Assembly: GCA_029067205.1 (NCBI GenBank)
Contig: JAIEEY010000454.1
Span: 1 to 35,272 of the forward strand
Direction of reading: 5' to 3'
From: Lachnospiraceae bacterium
GTDB taxonomy: Bacteria > Bacillota > Clostridia > Lachnospirales > Lachnospiraceae
DNA length: 35,272 nucleotides
Part shown: positions 8,236 to 16,116 of the stretch, one piece after another
Layout of the letters: every line of letters begins with the position of its first letter
How positions within the stretch are numbered: position 1 is the stretch's first letter
Notes under the pieces: model-generated
The model's database searches: none
What the model was told of the DNA's origin: nothing
What the model saw: the letters and a program-made list of their open reading frames with translations, nothing else
Translations under genes and position numbers: made by a program

Positions 8236-8324
8236 AGGAACTGTAAGGAAATAACACGACTAATTGCTTCAGCAATTTTAAATGGGGGATGAGCAGGGGA
8301 TTAAGTTATTGATTTACAGTTCCT
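8236..8324. repeat. Inverted-repeat element with AGGAACTGTA ends, copy A
   Basis: An 89-bp intergenic element. The left end AGGAACTGTAAGGAAATAA is mirrored by TTATTGATTTACAGTTCCT at the right with a few mismatches. Inside is a small hairpin, AATTGC-TTCA-GCAATT. A related element lies at 31543-31599 and an isolated left end (GGAACTGTAAAGAAATATAA) at 19856-19875. It is a non-coding MITE-like or REP-like repeat; it could also act as a transcript-end hairpin for the chemoreceptor gene. Confidence 0.6.
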
Positions 8325-8377
8325 TGCTATCATATTAAAGAAATTATAGAATTTAGAAAGGACGTAATTAGGCAGGT

Positions 8378-9769
8378 ATGAAAAAGGACAATCTCTGGCT
8401 CAGTTATACGAAGGAGGACAGAAAGAAAGTAGACGAAGTCTGTGCGCGTTATAAAAAATGTCTCGATCGGGGCAAGACGGAGCGCGAGTGTGTGGAAGCT
8501 GCTGTGGAGATGGCAGAGGAAAGAGGCTACAGGGAACTGTACAGTGTGATGAACAAAGGTGAGTCAATCAAGGCGGGAGATAAATTCTATGCAGTGCAGA
8601 TGGATAAGAGTGTTGTGTTTTTTCAGATTGGAAGAAAACCACTGTCTGAGGGAATGAATATTCTCGGGGCACATATTGACTCGCCGAGGATTGACATCAA
8701 GCAGAATCCATTGTATGAGAAGGACGGATTTGCATATTTTGACACACATTATTATGGCGGTATCAAGAAATACCAATGGACGACGATTCCCCTGGCGATT
8801 CATGGCGTGGTTGCAAGGAAAGATGGTACTGTTGTCAAGGTCTGCATTGGTGAGAAAGAGGATGATCCAGTATTTGTCATCACGGATCTGCTAGTGCATC
8901 TGGCAGGAGAGCAGATGACGAAGAAAATGACAGAGGTTATCACGGGCGAGAATCTTGACCTCCTGATCGGAAACGCTCCAATCGAACAGCGTGAAGAGCT
9001 GGAAAAAGAGTTACTCAAAGCGAATATCTTAAGGATTCTTGCAGATACGTATGCGATCGAGGAGGAAGATCTGCTCTCTGCCGAGTTGGAGATCGTTCCC
9101 GCAGGAAAGGCGAGAGATTTAGGTCTTGACAGGAGTATGATCCTCGGATATGGGCAGGATGACAGGGTATGCGCTTTTACGTCTATCTTTGCACTGTTAG
9201 ATATGGCAGATGAGATCACGGATACAACACTGTGCTGTCTGCTTGTTGACAAAGAGGAGATCGGAAATATGGGGGCTACTGGGATGACGTCTCACTTTTT
9301 TGAGAACACTGTAGCGGAGCTTGTTGCAGCGGCAGAAAGAGATTCCCAGATTCTTGTGCGCCGTACCCTGGCAAACTCCAAGATGCTTTCCTCAGATGTA
9401 AGTGCAGGCTACGATCCATTGTACGCCAGTGCTTTTGAGAAAAATAATGCCGCATTTCTGGCAAAGGGACTTGCGTTTAACAAATACACCGGCTCAAAAG
9501 GAAAGAAAGGCGCGAGTGATGCCAATGCGGAATATGTGGCACAGATCAGGAAAATAATGGATGAGGCAGATGTGATGTTTCAGTTCTCGGAGTTGGGGAA
9601 AGTCGATATGGGCGGCGGCGGAACGATAGCTCGCATTATGGCAGAATACGGAATGAATGTGATTGACAGTGGTGTCTCCGTGATGAACATGCACGCGCCT
9701 TATGAGGTGGTCAGCAAGGCAGATGTGTATGAGGCAGTGCGCGGTTACACTGCATTTTTGAGGGCTTAG
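8378..9769 (+). CDS. M18-family metalloaminopeptidase (aspartyl aminopeptidase type)
   Basis: A 463-residue cytosolic zinc exopeptidase that removes N-terminal residues, acidic ones preferred in the family. Visible M18 motifs, in order: GAHIDSPR (first metal ligands, about residue 98), HYYGGIKKYQW, GYGQDDRVCAFTS (bridging Asp region), VDKEEIGNMGATG (catalytic Glu plus ligand), SAGYDP, and MHAPYEV (last His ligand, near the C-terminus). Length is normal for bacterial M18 proteins. The start at 8378 follows AGAAAGGACG at an acceptable distance. It stands alone between the inverted-repeat element and the Uma2-family gene. Confidence 0.92.
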   Translation: MKKDNLWLSYTKEDRKKVDEVCARYKKCLDRGKTERECVEAAVEMAEERGYRELYSVMNKGESIKAGDKFYAVQMDKSVVFFQIGRKPLSEGMNILGAHIDSPRIDIKQNPLYEKDGFAYFDTHYYGGIKKYQWTTIPLAIHGVVARKDGTVVKVCIGEKEDDPVFVITDLLVHLAGEQMTKKMTEVITGENLDLLIGNAPIEQREELEKELLKANILRILADTYAIEEEDLLSAELEIVPAGKARDLGLDRSMILGYGQDDRVCAFTSIFALLDMADEITDTTLCCLLVDKEEIGNMGATGMTSHFFENTVAELVAAAERDSQILVRRTLANSKMLSSDVSAGYDPLYASAFEKNNAAFLAKGLAFNKYTGSKGKKGASDANAEYVAQIRKIMDEADVMFQFSELGKVDMGGGGTIARIMAEYGMNVIDSGVSVMNMHAPYEVVSKADVYEAVRGYTAFLRA

Positions 9770-9837
9770 TGACGTCTTGGTTACATGTTATTTATAAATG
9801 TTTTTTAGCGGACAATGACAGAAGAGGGAGGATCAAT

Positions 9838-10383
9838 ATGGAATTACGGGATCCAAGAAAACAGGAAGTGATCTATGGTGTGGTATATGATATGTCACCA
9901 TCGCCAAACCGCAGGCATGCATTGATTGACGGAAACATTTTCAACAAGCTCAAGAATAGTTTTAAGGACAGTAGGTGTGAAATTTTTATGGAGCAGCTTG
10001 ATTTTTATTTCCACTATCAGGAGGACAGGAACGATTACATCATACCTGATATTGCCATTGTCTGCGACTGGGGGAAAAATGAAAAGCATTACTATGGCAC
10101 ACCGCGCTTTGTCGTGGAGACGTTAAGCCCGTCAACCATACACAGGGACAAGACGGTAAAGAGGGAGATCTACCAGAACTGTGGTGTGGAGGAGTACTGG
10201 CTTGTCGATCCTAATGGGTGCTCTTTGGAGGTCTACTATCTGAAGAATGGTGTTTATGAGCTTGAACAGAGCTATATTTATGATGATGATCAGGAGGAGG
10301 AAACTTACAATGCAGATGCCAAAATAAATCTGCGTTGTTTTCCGCATGTAGAGATTACGCTGGCAGAGATCTTTGAATTGTAG
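9838..10383 (+). CDS. Uma2-family (DUF820) PD-(D/E)XK nuclease-like protein
   Basis: A 181-residue protein starting at the ATG at 9838, preceded by GAGGGAGG; an in-frame extension to 9769 lacks support. Uma2 landmarks are visible: YDMSPSPNRRHALI near the N-terminus, PDIAIVCDW (about residues 68-76), FVVETLSPST, KREIYQNCGVEEYWLVDP, matching the restriction-endonuclease-like core (Asp, then Glu, then Lys/Tyr). The family is abundant in cyanobacteria and Firmicutes and its biological role is poorly defined; no cognate methylase or toxin partner lies nearby. It is followed by a hairpin that may end its transcript. Confidence 0.87.
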   Translation: MELRDPRKQEVIYGVVYDMSPSPNRRHALIDGNIFNKLKNSFKDSRCEIFMEQLDFYFHYQEDRNDYIIPDIAIVCDWGKNEKHYYGTPRFVVETLSPSTIHRDKTVKREIYQNCGVEEYWLVDPNGCSLEVYYLKNGVYELEQSYIYDDDQEEETYNADAKINLRCFPHVEITLAEIFEL

Positions 10384-10459
10384 TATGCAAAATTCGAGGC
10401 GTATCAGTTCTTAATTTAATTGCGCGTATTTTTGAGGGCATAGATTTATGTTTTGCAAG

Positions 10460-10488
10460 AGCAGGGGGAAGGAGTACCCCTGCTTTTA
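10460..10488 (+). terminator. Probable intrinsic terminator after Uma2-family gene
   Basis: Stem AGCAGGGG / CCCCTGCT with a 9-base loop followed by a short T-run (TTTT overlapping the stem end). The U-tract is short, so efficiency is uncertain. Confidence 0.6.
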
Positions 10489-10539
10489 CTATTAGGGACA
10501 GTCAGTGAGGGCACATCTTTGTCTAAATAATATCAATGG

Positions 10540-10568
10540 TTGTCAAATCACAAAAGTCAGTGTACAAT
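10540..10568 (+). promoter_or_regulatory. Sigma-A-type promoter for the hydrogenase operon
   Basis: TTGTCA at 10540-10545 and TACAAT at 10563-10568 are separated by exactly 17 bases. The palindrome at 10573-10586 begins four bases after the -10 box, a position suited to repression. Confidence 0.6.
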
Positions 10569-10572
10569 AGCA

Positions 10573-10586
10573 TGTAAGAGCTTACA
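10573..10586. promoter_or_regulatory. Operator-like palindrome TGTAAG-AG-CTTACA
   Basis: A perfect 6-bp-arm inverted repeat (7-bp arms with flanking A/T) covering the predicted transcription start. It resembles CcpA/LacI-family cre sites except that the central CG is AG. The same palindrome with GG in the centre lies at 31709-31722. Confidence 0.5.
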
Positions 10587-10666
10587 TAGCTTCTTACATA
10601 GCGGTAGGTTCTGTGTGAATTACGTATAGTGATAATGTATTTAGTTACAAAACGAGGAGGTAATCA

Positions 10667-12499
10667 ATGAGCAGACTTGAAATTCCCATGCCGAATAGAG
10701 CGCAGGTCGTCGTAGAACAGCTTTATAAGGATTTGGAGAGAAGGATCGAGGCAAGTCCGTCGGGACTTTGCCCCATAGACATGTCAAAGGCATTTTTGGA
10801 GCTGTGCCATGCACAGACATGCGGGAAATGCGTACCCTGCCGCGTCGGATTAAGGCAGCTTAAGAATATGATATCAGATGTATTGAATGGGAGGGCTGCA
10901 TTGGAGATCTTGGACGAGATGAAGGAGACGGCACTCAGTATCATGGAGTCTGCTGACTGTGCGATCGGTTATGAGGCAGCCAACATGGTATACAAGGGAC
11001 TCATTGGTTTTCATGATGAATATGTAGCGCATATTGAATTGGGACGCTGCAACTGCAATTACCAACAGCCGGTTCCATGCGTGTCACTGTGCCCGGCTGG
11101 CGTTGACATACCAGGATACATAGCGCTTGTGCGCGAGGGAAGATACAAGGACGCGATCAGACTCATCAGAAAGGATAACCCATTCCCTACAACCTGCGGA
11201 TTTATCTGCGAACATCCCTGTGAGGCGAGATGCCGCAGAAACATGATTGATGATGCAATCAATATCAGAGGCTTAAAGCGCATGGCAGCAGACCTCGCCG
11301 GAAAAGTTGAACCGCCCGGGTGTCAGCCGTCCACCGGCAAAAAGGTGGCAATCGTAGGCGGGGGGCCAGGCGGATTGACCACTGCCTACTATTTGCAGCT
11401 GATGGGGCATCAGGTTGTGGTATATGAGATGCTTCCAAAGCTGGGCGGCATGCTCCGCTATGGCATTCCGAATTACAGACTGCCCAAGAACAGACTCGAT
11501 GACGATATCAACGCGATCTTAGAGACAGGCGTGCAGGTAAAGCACGGTCTTCGAATTGGTATTGACATCACGATCAACGAACTGCGGGAGCAGTATGACG
11601 CTGTACTGATCACGATCGGTGCGAGCACGGACAAAAAGCTCGGTGTTGAGGGTGAGGACGCAGACGGCGTGATTTCTGCGGTACAGTTCTTGCGTGATGT
11701 TGGAAAAGGAAATGCAATTGATCTCAAGGGACAGGAGGTCTGTGTTGTCGGAGGCGGCAATGTGTCGATGGATGCAGTGCGCACGGCGGTGCGGCTTGGT
11801 GCAAAGAAAGTGACGATCGTATACCGCAGGCGCGTTGCCGACATGACGGCACTCCGCGATGAGATCGAGGGTGCGATTGCGGAGGGCGTGGAAGTGGCGA
11901 CACTCAAAGCACCAGTGCGGATAGAGACAGACAATGACTACAGCACGAGAGGTCTGTGGGTGAGACCGCAGATGATCAGCAATATCAGGAATGGACGTGC
12001 GAGTGTGAAGGATACCGGTGAGGCGGATATTTTGATTCCATGTACGACGGTGATCGTGGCAATCGGGCAGGATATTGAGTCGCAGCATTTTGCAGATGCT
12101 GGTGTTCCAGTGAACAGAGGTGTGATTCAGACAGGGCGGCATGGCGGATTTGACCTGCTTCCCGGCGTATTTGCAGGAGGTGACTGCGCGACAGGACCAG
12201 CTACTGTGATCAAGGCGATTGGTGCGGCAAAGGTGATCGCAGCGAATATTGACGAGTACTTAGGGTTCCATCATGTGATACAGAGTGATGTGGATGTGCC
12301 ATCGCCCAATATGTCGGACAGAAATCCCTGCGGACGTGTCAACATGACAGAGCGTGAAGTGTGTCAGCGGGTGTGTGATTTTGATGGTGTGGAACTTCCG
12401 ATGTCGGAAGCAGAGTGTAAACAGGAGGCTTCAAGATGCCTTCACTGTGATCATTTCGGATATGGAATATTCAAAGGAGGACGAAAGACAGTATGGTAA
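10667..12499 (+). CDS. NuoF iron-sulfur fragment fused to GltD-like FAD/NAD(P)H oxidoreductase, hydrogenase partner subunit
   Basis: A 610-residue fusion. Residues about 40-100 match the 4Fe-4S part of NuoF/HydB proteins (CGKCVPC with Cys52, 55, 58 and a later Cys98) without the FMN-binding Rossmann part. Residues about 128-190 have the GltD/dihydropyrimidine-dehydrogenase iron-sulfur Cys pattern (CNC, CVSLC, CGFIC, C-E-A-R-C). An FAD site GGGPGG is at 231-236, an NAD(P) site (VCVVGGGNVSMD) follows at about 362-375, and a second FAD contact is GVFAGGDCA. The C-terminus ends with CLHCDHFGYG. AACGAGGAGG precedes the ATG. The gene overlaps the hydrogenase start by 7 bases, so it likely passes electrons between NAD(P)H and hydrogenase; nucleotide specificity is not readable with confidence. 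Confidence 0.9.
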   Translation: MSRLEIPMPNRAQVVVEQLYKDLERRIEASPSGLCPIDMSKAFLELCHAQTCGKCVPCRVGLRQLKNMISDVLNGRAALEILDEMKETALSIMESADCAIGYEAANMVYKGLIGFHDEYVAHIELGRCNCNYQQPVPCVSLCPAGVDIPGYIALVREGRYKDAIRLIRKDNPFPTTCGFICEHPCEARCRRNMIDDAINIRGLKRMAADLAGKVEPPGCQPSTGKKVAIVGGGPGGLTTAYYLQLMGHQVVVYEMLPKLGGMLRYGIPNYRLPKNRLDDDINAILETGVQVKHGLRIGIDITINELREQYDAVLITIGASTDKKLGVEGEDADGVISAVQFLRDVGKGNAIDLKGQEVCVVGGGNVSMDAVRTAVRLGAKKVTIVYRRRVADMTALRDEIEGAIAEGVEVATLKAPVRIETDNDYSTRGLWVRPQMISNIRNGRASVKDTGEADILIPCTTVIVAIGQDIESQHFADAGVPVNRGVIQTGRHGGFDLLPGVFAGGDCATGPATVIKAIGAAKVIAANIDEYLGFHHVIQSDVDVPSPNMSDRNPCGRVNMTEREVCQRVCDFDGVELPMSEAECKQEASRCLHCDHFGYGIFKGGRKTVW

Positions 12500-14226
12500 A
12501 GCTTACAATCGATCAGAAAGCAATCGAAGTACCAGAGGGAATCACCATTATGGATGCGGCAAATATCGCAGGGATTCCTATTCCGAAGCTGTGCTTTTTA
12601 AAAGATATCAATGAAATCGGCGCCTGCCGCGTGTGTGTTGTGGAGATCGGGGGCAAGGAAAAGCTTGTCACTTCCTGCAACAACAAGGTAGAAGAGGGTA
12701 TGATCGTCTATACTAACAGCCCGAAAGTCCGCAGAAACCGCAAAAAGACGGTGGAGATGATACTCTCACAGCACAACAGCAACTGTGTGACCTGTGCCAG
12801 AAACAGGAATTGTTCTCTGCAGACTATAACGAGAGACTTGAATATTCTTGATGTGCCATATGAGAAAGAGCTGACACCGCTTCCGTGGAACAAGAACTTT
12901 CCATTGATACGGGATAATGACAAGTGTATTAAGTGTATGCGCTGCATCTCTGTATGCGAAAAAGTACAGGGTGTCAAGGTATGGGACGTGGAAGGAACAG
13001 GTTCACGCACTGGAGTATATGTGTCTGGAAACAGGAAAATCGAGGAGTCCGACTGTGCTTTATGTGGACAATGCATTACGCACTGTCCGGTAGGTGCACT
13101 CAGGGAGCGCGACGATACGGAGAAGGCATGGTGGGCGATCGAGAACAAGGAAAAGGTTACTGTTGTGCAGGTGGCGCCTGCAGTCCGTACTGCGTGGGGA
13201 GAAGTGTTCGGACTTCCCAGTGAGGAAGCTACGATGGGGAAAATTGCCGATGCACTGAAAAAAATCGGCTTTGATTATGTATTTGACACCGTATTTTCTG
13301 CGGATCTCACGATTATGGAGGAGGGCAATGAGTTTGTGGAGCGCTTCCAGAAGGGGGATACGACGCAGATGCCTATGTTTACATCATGCTGCCCAGGGTG
13401 GGTGCGCTTTGTGAAATCGCAGTACCCGCATCTGGTGTCGAGGCTTTCTACGGCAAAGTCACCTCAGCAGATGTTTGGTGCAGTGATGAAAACATATTTT
13501 GCGAAAAAAATCGGCGTTGCTCCTGAGGATATGGTGACAGTATCAGTCATGCCATGTCTGGCGAAAAAAGGCGAGCGCAATATGGAACTGTTTTATGAGG
13601 AGTATGCAGGTCATGATGTAGATGTGGTACTCACGACAAGAGAGTTGACGCGCATGATTCGTATGGCACACATTGATCCCGACATACTTGAGGATATCCC
13701 ATGTGATGATCCCATGGCAGATGGGACAGGCGCCGGCGTGATTTTCGGCACGACAGGCGGCGTTATGGAGGCTGCGCTTCGTTCTGCATATTATCTGATT
13801 ACAGGTGAGAATCCTGATGCGGACGCGTTTGAGGAAGTCAGGAGCACGCGGGAGCAGCCAAACTGGAAGGAAGCTGAGTTTCATATCAATGACCTGACGA
13901 TCAAGACAGCCGTTGTCAACGGTCTTGCCAATACAAGGGAGTTGATAGAAGCTCTCGAGCGCGGGGAAGTGCACTATGATTTTGTGGAGGTCATGGCATG
14001 CCCTGGTGGCTGTGTCGGCGGCGGCGGACAGCCGATCAAGGACGGATGTGAGCTTGCAACGGAGAGAAGTAAAAATCTGAGAACATTGGACGAGACAGCG
14101 CCCGTCAGATTTTCACATGAGAATAAGGCAGTGCAGCGGCTTTATGAGGAGTTCATGGAAAAACCATTGTCCCACAAGGCGCATATGCTGTTACATACGG
14201 ATCATCAGGCTTGGAATATGCCATAA
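12493..14226 (+). CDS. hydA: [FeFe] hydrogenase, M3-type catalytic subunit
   Basis: A 577-residue iron-hydrogenase that interconverts protons and H2. Domains in order: N-terminal 2Fe-2S (Cys34, 45, 48, 62); His-ligated 4Fe-4S (His94, Cys98, 101, 107); two 4Fe-4S ferredoxin clusters (Cys145-155 and 188-198); then the H-cluster domain with L1 TSCCPGW (about 297), L2 MPCLAKKGE (about 353) and L3 EVMACPGGCVGGGGQP near residue 490. All ligand motifs are intact. The ATG lies inside the end of the flavoprotein gene, with AAAGGAGG at 12473-12480. No HydE/F/G maturases are in the window. Probably disposes of reducing equivalents from fermentation. A strong terminator follows immediately. Confidence 0.95.
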   Translation: MVKLTIDQKAIEVPEGITIMDAANIAGIPIPKLCFLKDINEIGACRVCVVEIGGKEKLVTSCNNKVEEGMIVYTNSPKVRRNRKKTVEMILSQHNSNCVTCARNRNCSLQTITRDLNILDVPYEKELTPLPWNKNFPLIRDNDKCIKCMRCISVCEKVQGVKVWDVEGTGSRTGVYVSGNRKIEESDCALCGQCITHCPVGALRERDDTEKAWWAIENKEKVTVVQVAPAVRTAWGEVFGLPSEEATMGKIADALKKIGFDYVFDTVFSADLTIMEEGNEFVERFQKGDTTQMPMFTSCCPGWVRFVKSQYPHLVSRLSTAKSPQQMFGAVMKTYFAKKIGVAPEDMVTVSVMPCLAKKGERNMELFYEEYAGHDVDVVLTTRELTRMIRMAHIDPDILEDIPCDDPMADGTGAGVIFGTTGGVMEAALRSAYYLITGENPDADAFEEVRSTREQPNWKEAEFHINDLTIKTAVVNGLANTRELIEALERGEVHYDFVEVMACPGGCVGGGGQPIKDGCELATERSKNLRTLDETAPVRFSHENKAVQRLYEEFMEKPLSHKAHMLLHTDHQAWNMP

Positions 14227-14264
14227 AATATAAGACAGTCCGTCAGGACTGTCTTATATTTTAT
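14223..14264. terminator. Strong bidirectional intrinsic terminator after hydA
   Basis: A perfect 19-bp stem (14223-14241 with 14246-14264) around a GTCA loop. A-rich at one side and T-rich at the other, so it can terminate both the hydrogenase operon and the convergent gene on the minus strand. It overlaps the hydA stop codon. Confidence 0.9.
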
Positions 14265-14296
14265 GTATGCACCCCCGTGCGACGAGGAGGGAAAGT

Positions 14297-14714
14297 TTAG
14301 TTAAGATGTTTGGCCAGCAGTTTGTCTGCGAAATTGACCTTGATCATATCATTGGAAAGTGCCCTGAATCTGATCATGAGCAGTACAAGATTCTCGATAA
14401 ATGAAATGATATAGTCTGCAATGCTGTCCAGATTAAGCGGGAAATTGAAATGTAGGTGCAAAAATGGAATCCAGCCCAGAATACTATTGATGACACCCCA
14501 TATTTCCTGAAGCATGTCAACTCCAGTATGGAGTATATAAAATCCAGTTACGATAATGACCATTCTTATGGCATTTCTCTTTAACCACGCACTGTCCTCG
14601 CGCAGCAGAACATATGCCGCTAACAGAAATGCGGTGGATGAAACTAAATATACCGAGAAAGTAGAGCCCAGCTCCCATGAGGGCAACAGAAATTCCTAAT
14701 TTTGTCTTTTGCAT
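14297..14714 (-). pseudogene. Small multi-spanning membrane protein gene with a frameshift
   Basis: On the minus strand AGGAGG is followed by an ATG at 14714 (MQKTKLGISVALMGAGLYFLGIFS, a first membrane segment). After about 25 codons the frame changes: the continuation AFLLAAYVLLREDSAWLKRNAIRM and further hydrophobic segments lie in another frame that ends at 14297. A one-base change near 14638-14655 would join them into about 138 residues with three or four membrane segments. I recognise it as a Clostridia-type small membrane protein without a named function. It is either a recent pseudogene or a sequencing error. Confidence 0.65.
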
Positions 14715-14750
14715 TGTGTAAAACCTCCTATGATTATATAATGAATATGT

Positions 14751-14846
14751 TAGAGCGTCAGTGATCAGATACGCAATTTTATAATTGCATAACATAATGC
14801 AAATACAGACAGCAAGCAATTTTCAATATTTTTCAAGTACGCTCTA
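14751..14846. repeat. Intergenic element with TAGAGCGT/ACGCTCTA ends
   Basis: A 96-bp AT-rich stretch between divergent genes bounded by 8-bp inverted repeats. It contains a small internal hairpin (GCAATTTTATAATTGC). It may be a MITE remnant or the promoter region of the two flanking genes; only one copy is seen in the window. Confidence 0.35.
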
Positions 14847-14885
14847 GTTGATTATATTAGAATTCAGATAAAGGAGACAGAAATT

Positions 14886-16043
14886 ATGTCTGTTAAGATT
14901 TTTGCAATGACACATAAGCGTTTTGAGGTTCCCAGCGATTCGATGTATATACCGCTTCATGTCGGACATAAAAATGCAGGGGAAGACTTTGGATATTTGG
15001 GAGATGATACCGGTGATAACATATCCGATTTAAACTGCTATTATGCAGAGCTTTCTGGTGTTTACTGGGTTTGGAAAAATTATAAGGATGCGGACTGTGT
15101 GGGGATATGTCATTACCGGCGTTTTCTCACGAGCGAGGAGGGGTATGTCTTTTCAGAGGCGGAGTATGAACGGATTTTGGAAGAGTATGATATTGTCACG
15201 ACAAAACAGCTCGAGCTTCCGGGCTCTTACAGAAATGGCTTTGGCGCACACCACAAGGTCAGCACACTCGACGAGACAGGAGACATCATCGCAGAACTTT
15301 ACCCGGAATACTATGACACATTTGTCAGTTTGGTACATCAGAATAAAACGTATTTTGGTAATATCATGGTGGCGAGGAAAGAACTGTATGATGCGTACTG
15401 CGAATGGCTTTTTACAATCTTTTTCGAGCTGCAGAACCGCATTGACCTGACATTTGAGGATGATTATCATAAGCGCGTGTTTGGGTTTATCTCTGAATTT
15501 TTGTTGTATGTATGGGTGACGGCAAAGCAGCTTAGGGCGTATGAATGCAGGGTTGCGATGATCGGAGAGAAAAAAGAGACCAAGGAAGTCACTACAAAGA
15601 TGGCAGAGTTTTTTCATAAAAAAGATGCGGTCGGGGCAAAGGCATATTTTGAGACTGTATTGAAACAAAGACCTGATATTCTGATGGAGGCGTCTGATAT
15701 CAATGGCGAATGCAAACTCTGCCTGCAGGCGGTGTCAACGGCAAACCTGGAGCTGGCGGAATACGGATATTGCTTTTTGGAACAGCAAAATGACTATGCG
15801 GCGGTCATGAATTATTTTAGGAGATTAAACGGTTTGGCAGCTGGCGCAGTCAGGGCAGTGTTGACAGAGAGTGAAGCACAGAGCCCAACGGGAAAAGAGG
15901 AGTATGTCCAGACAATAAAGGCGGAAAATGCAGCGGATGCAGTGGACACAACAGATGTTGCCCTCAGGGCGGCGATTCGCTTATTTGCACAGAATCAGGA
16001 TATCGCAGGGCGGGCGTATCACTACTGCAAAAATAAATTGTGA
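14886..16043 (+). CDS. DUF4422 domain protein (glycosyltransferase-like, polysaccharide synthesis)
   Basis: A 385-residue protein preceded by AAAGGAGAC. Residues 1 to about 225 match the DUF4422 pattern found in capsule and exopolysaccharide loci: KIFAMTHKRFEVPS at the start, LGDDTGDNIS, LNCYYAELSGVYWVWKN, VGICHYRRFL and a later EFLLYVWV. Residues 240-385 form a helical extension with no recognised fold. It is probably a sugar transferase acting on a cell-surface glycan, inferred from family context. Neighbours are a hybrid kinase and a broken membrane protein gene, not a polysaccharide cluster, so this may be an isolated or displaced gene. Confidence 0.82.
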   Translation: MSVKIFAMTHKRFEVPSDSMYIPLHVGHKNAGEDFGYLGDDTGDNISDLNCYYAELSGVYWVWKNYKDADCVGICHYRRFLTSEEGYVFSEAEYERILEEYDIVTTKQLELPGSYRNGFGAHHKVSTLDETGDIIAELYPEYYDTFVSLVHQNKTYFGNIMVARKELYDAYCEWLFTIFFELQNRIDLTFEDDYHKRVFGFISEFLLYVWVTAKQLRAYECRVAMIGEKKETKEVTTKMAEFFHKKDAVGAKAYFETVLKQRPDILMEASDINGECKLCLQAVSTANLELAEYGYCFLEQQNDYAAVMNYFRRLNGLAAGAVRAVLTESEAQSPTGKEEYVQTIKAENAADAVDTTDVALRAAIRLFAQNQDIAGRAYHYCKNKL

Positions 16044-16116
16044 TATCTTCTAAATATTCTGAAAGTATGTTACACTGGTATATATTACTTGATGTATTGT
16101 GATGATGAGGTACTTT

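Noticed and set aside
10573..10602. Bona fide CcpA cre site at the hydrogenase promoter
   Set aside because: Arms fit the cre pattern but the central CG, important in known cre sites, is AG (and GG at the second site), so I kept it as an unnamed operator.
11519..12142. Minus-strand frames inside the flavoprotein gene (to about 207 codons)
   Set aside because: They mirror the coding strand of a gene with clear FAD and NAD(P) motifs; no family resemblance or initiation signal.
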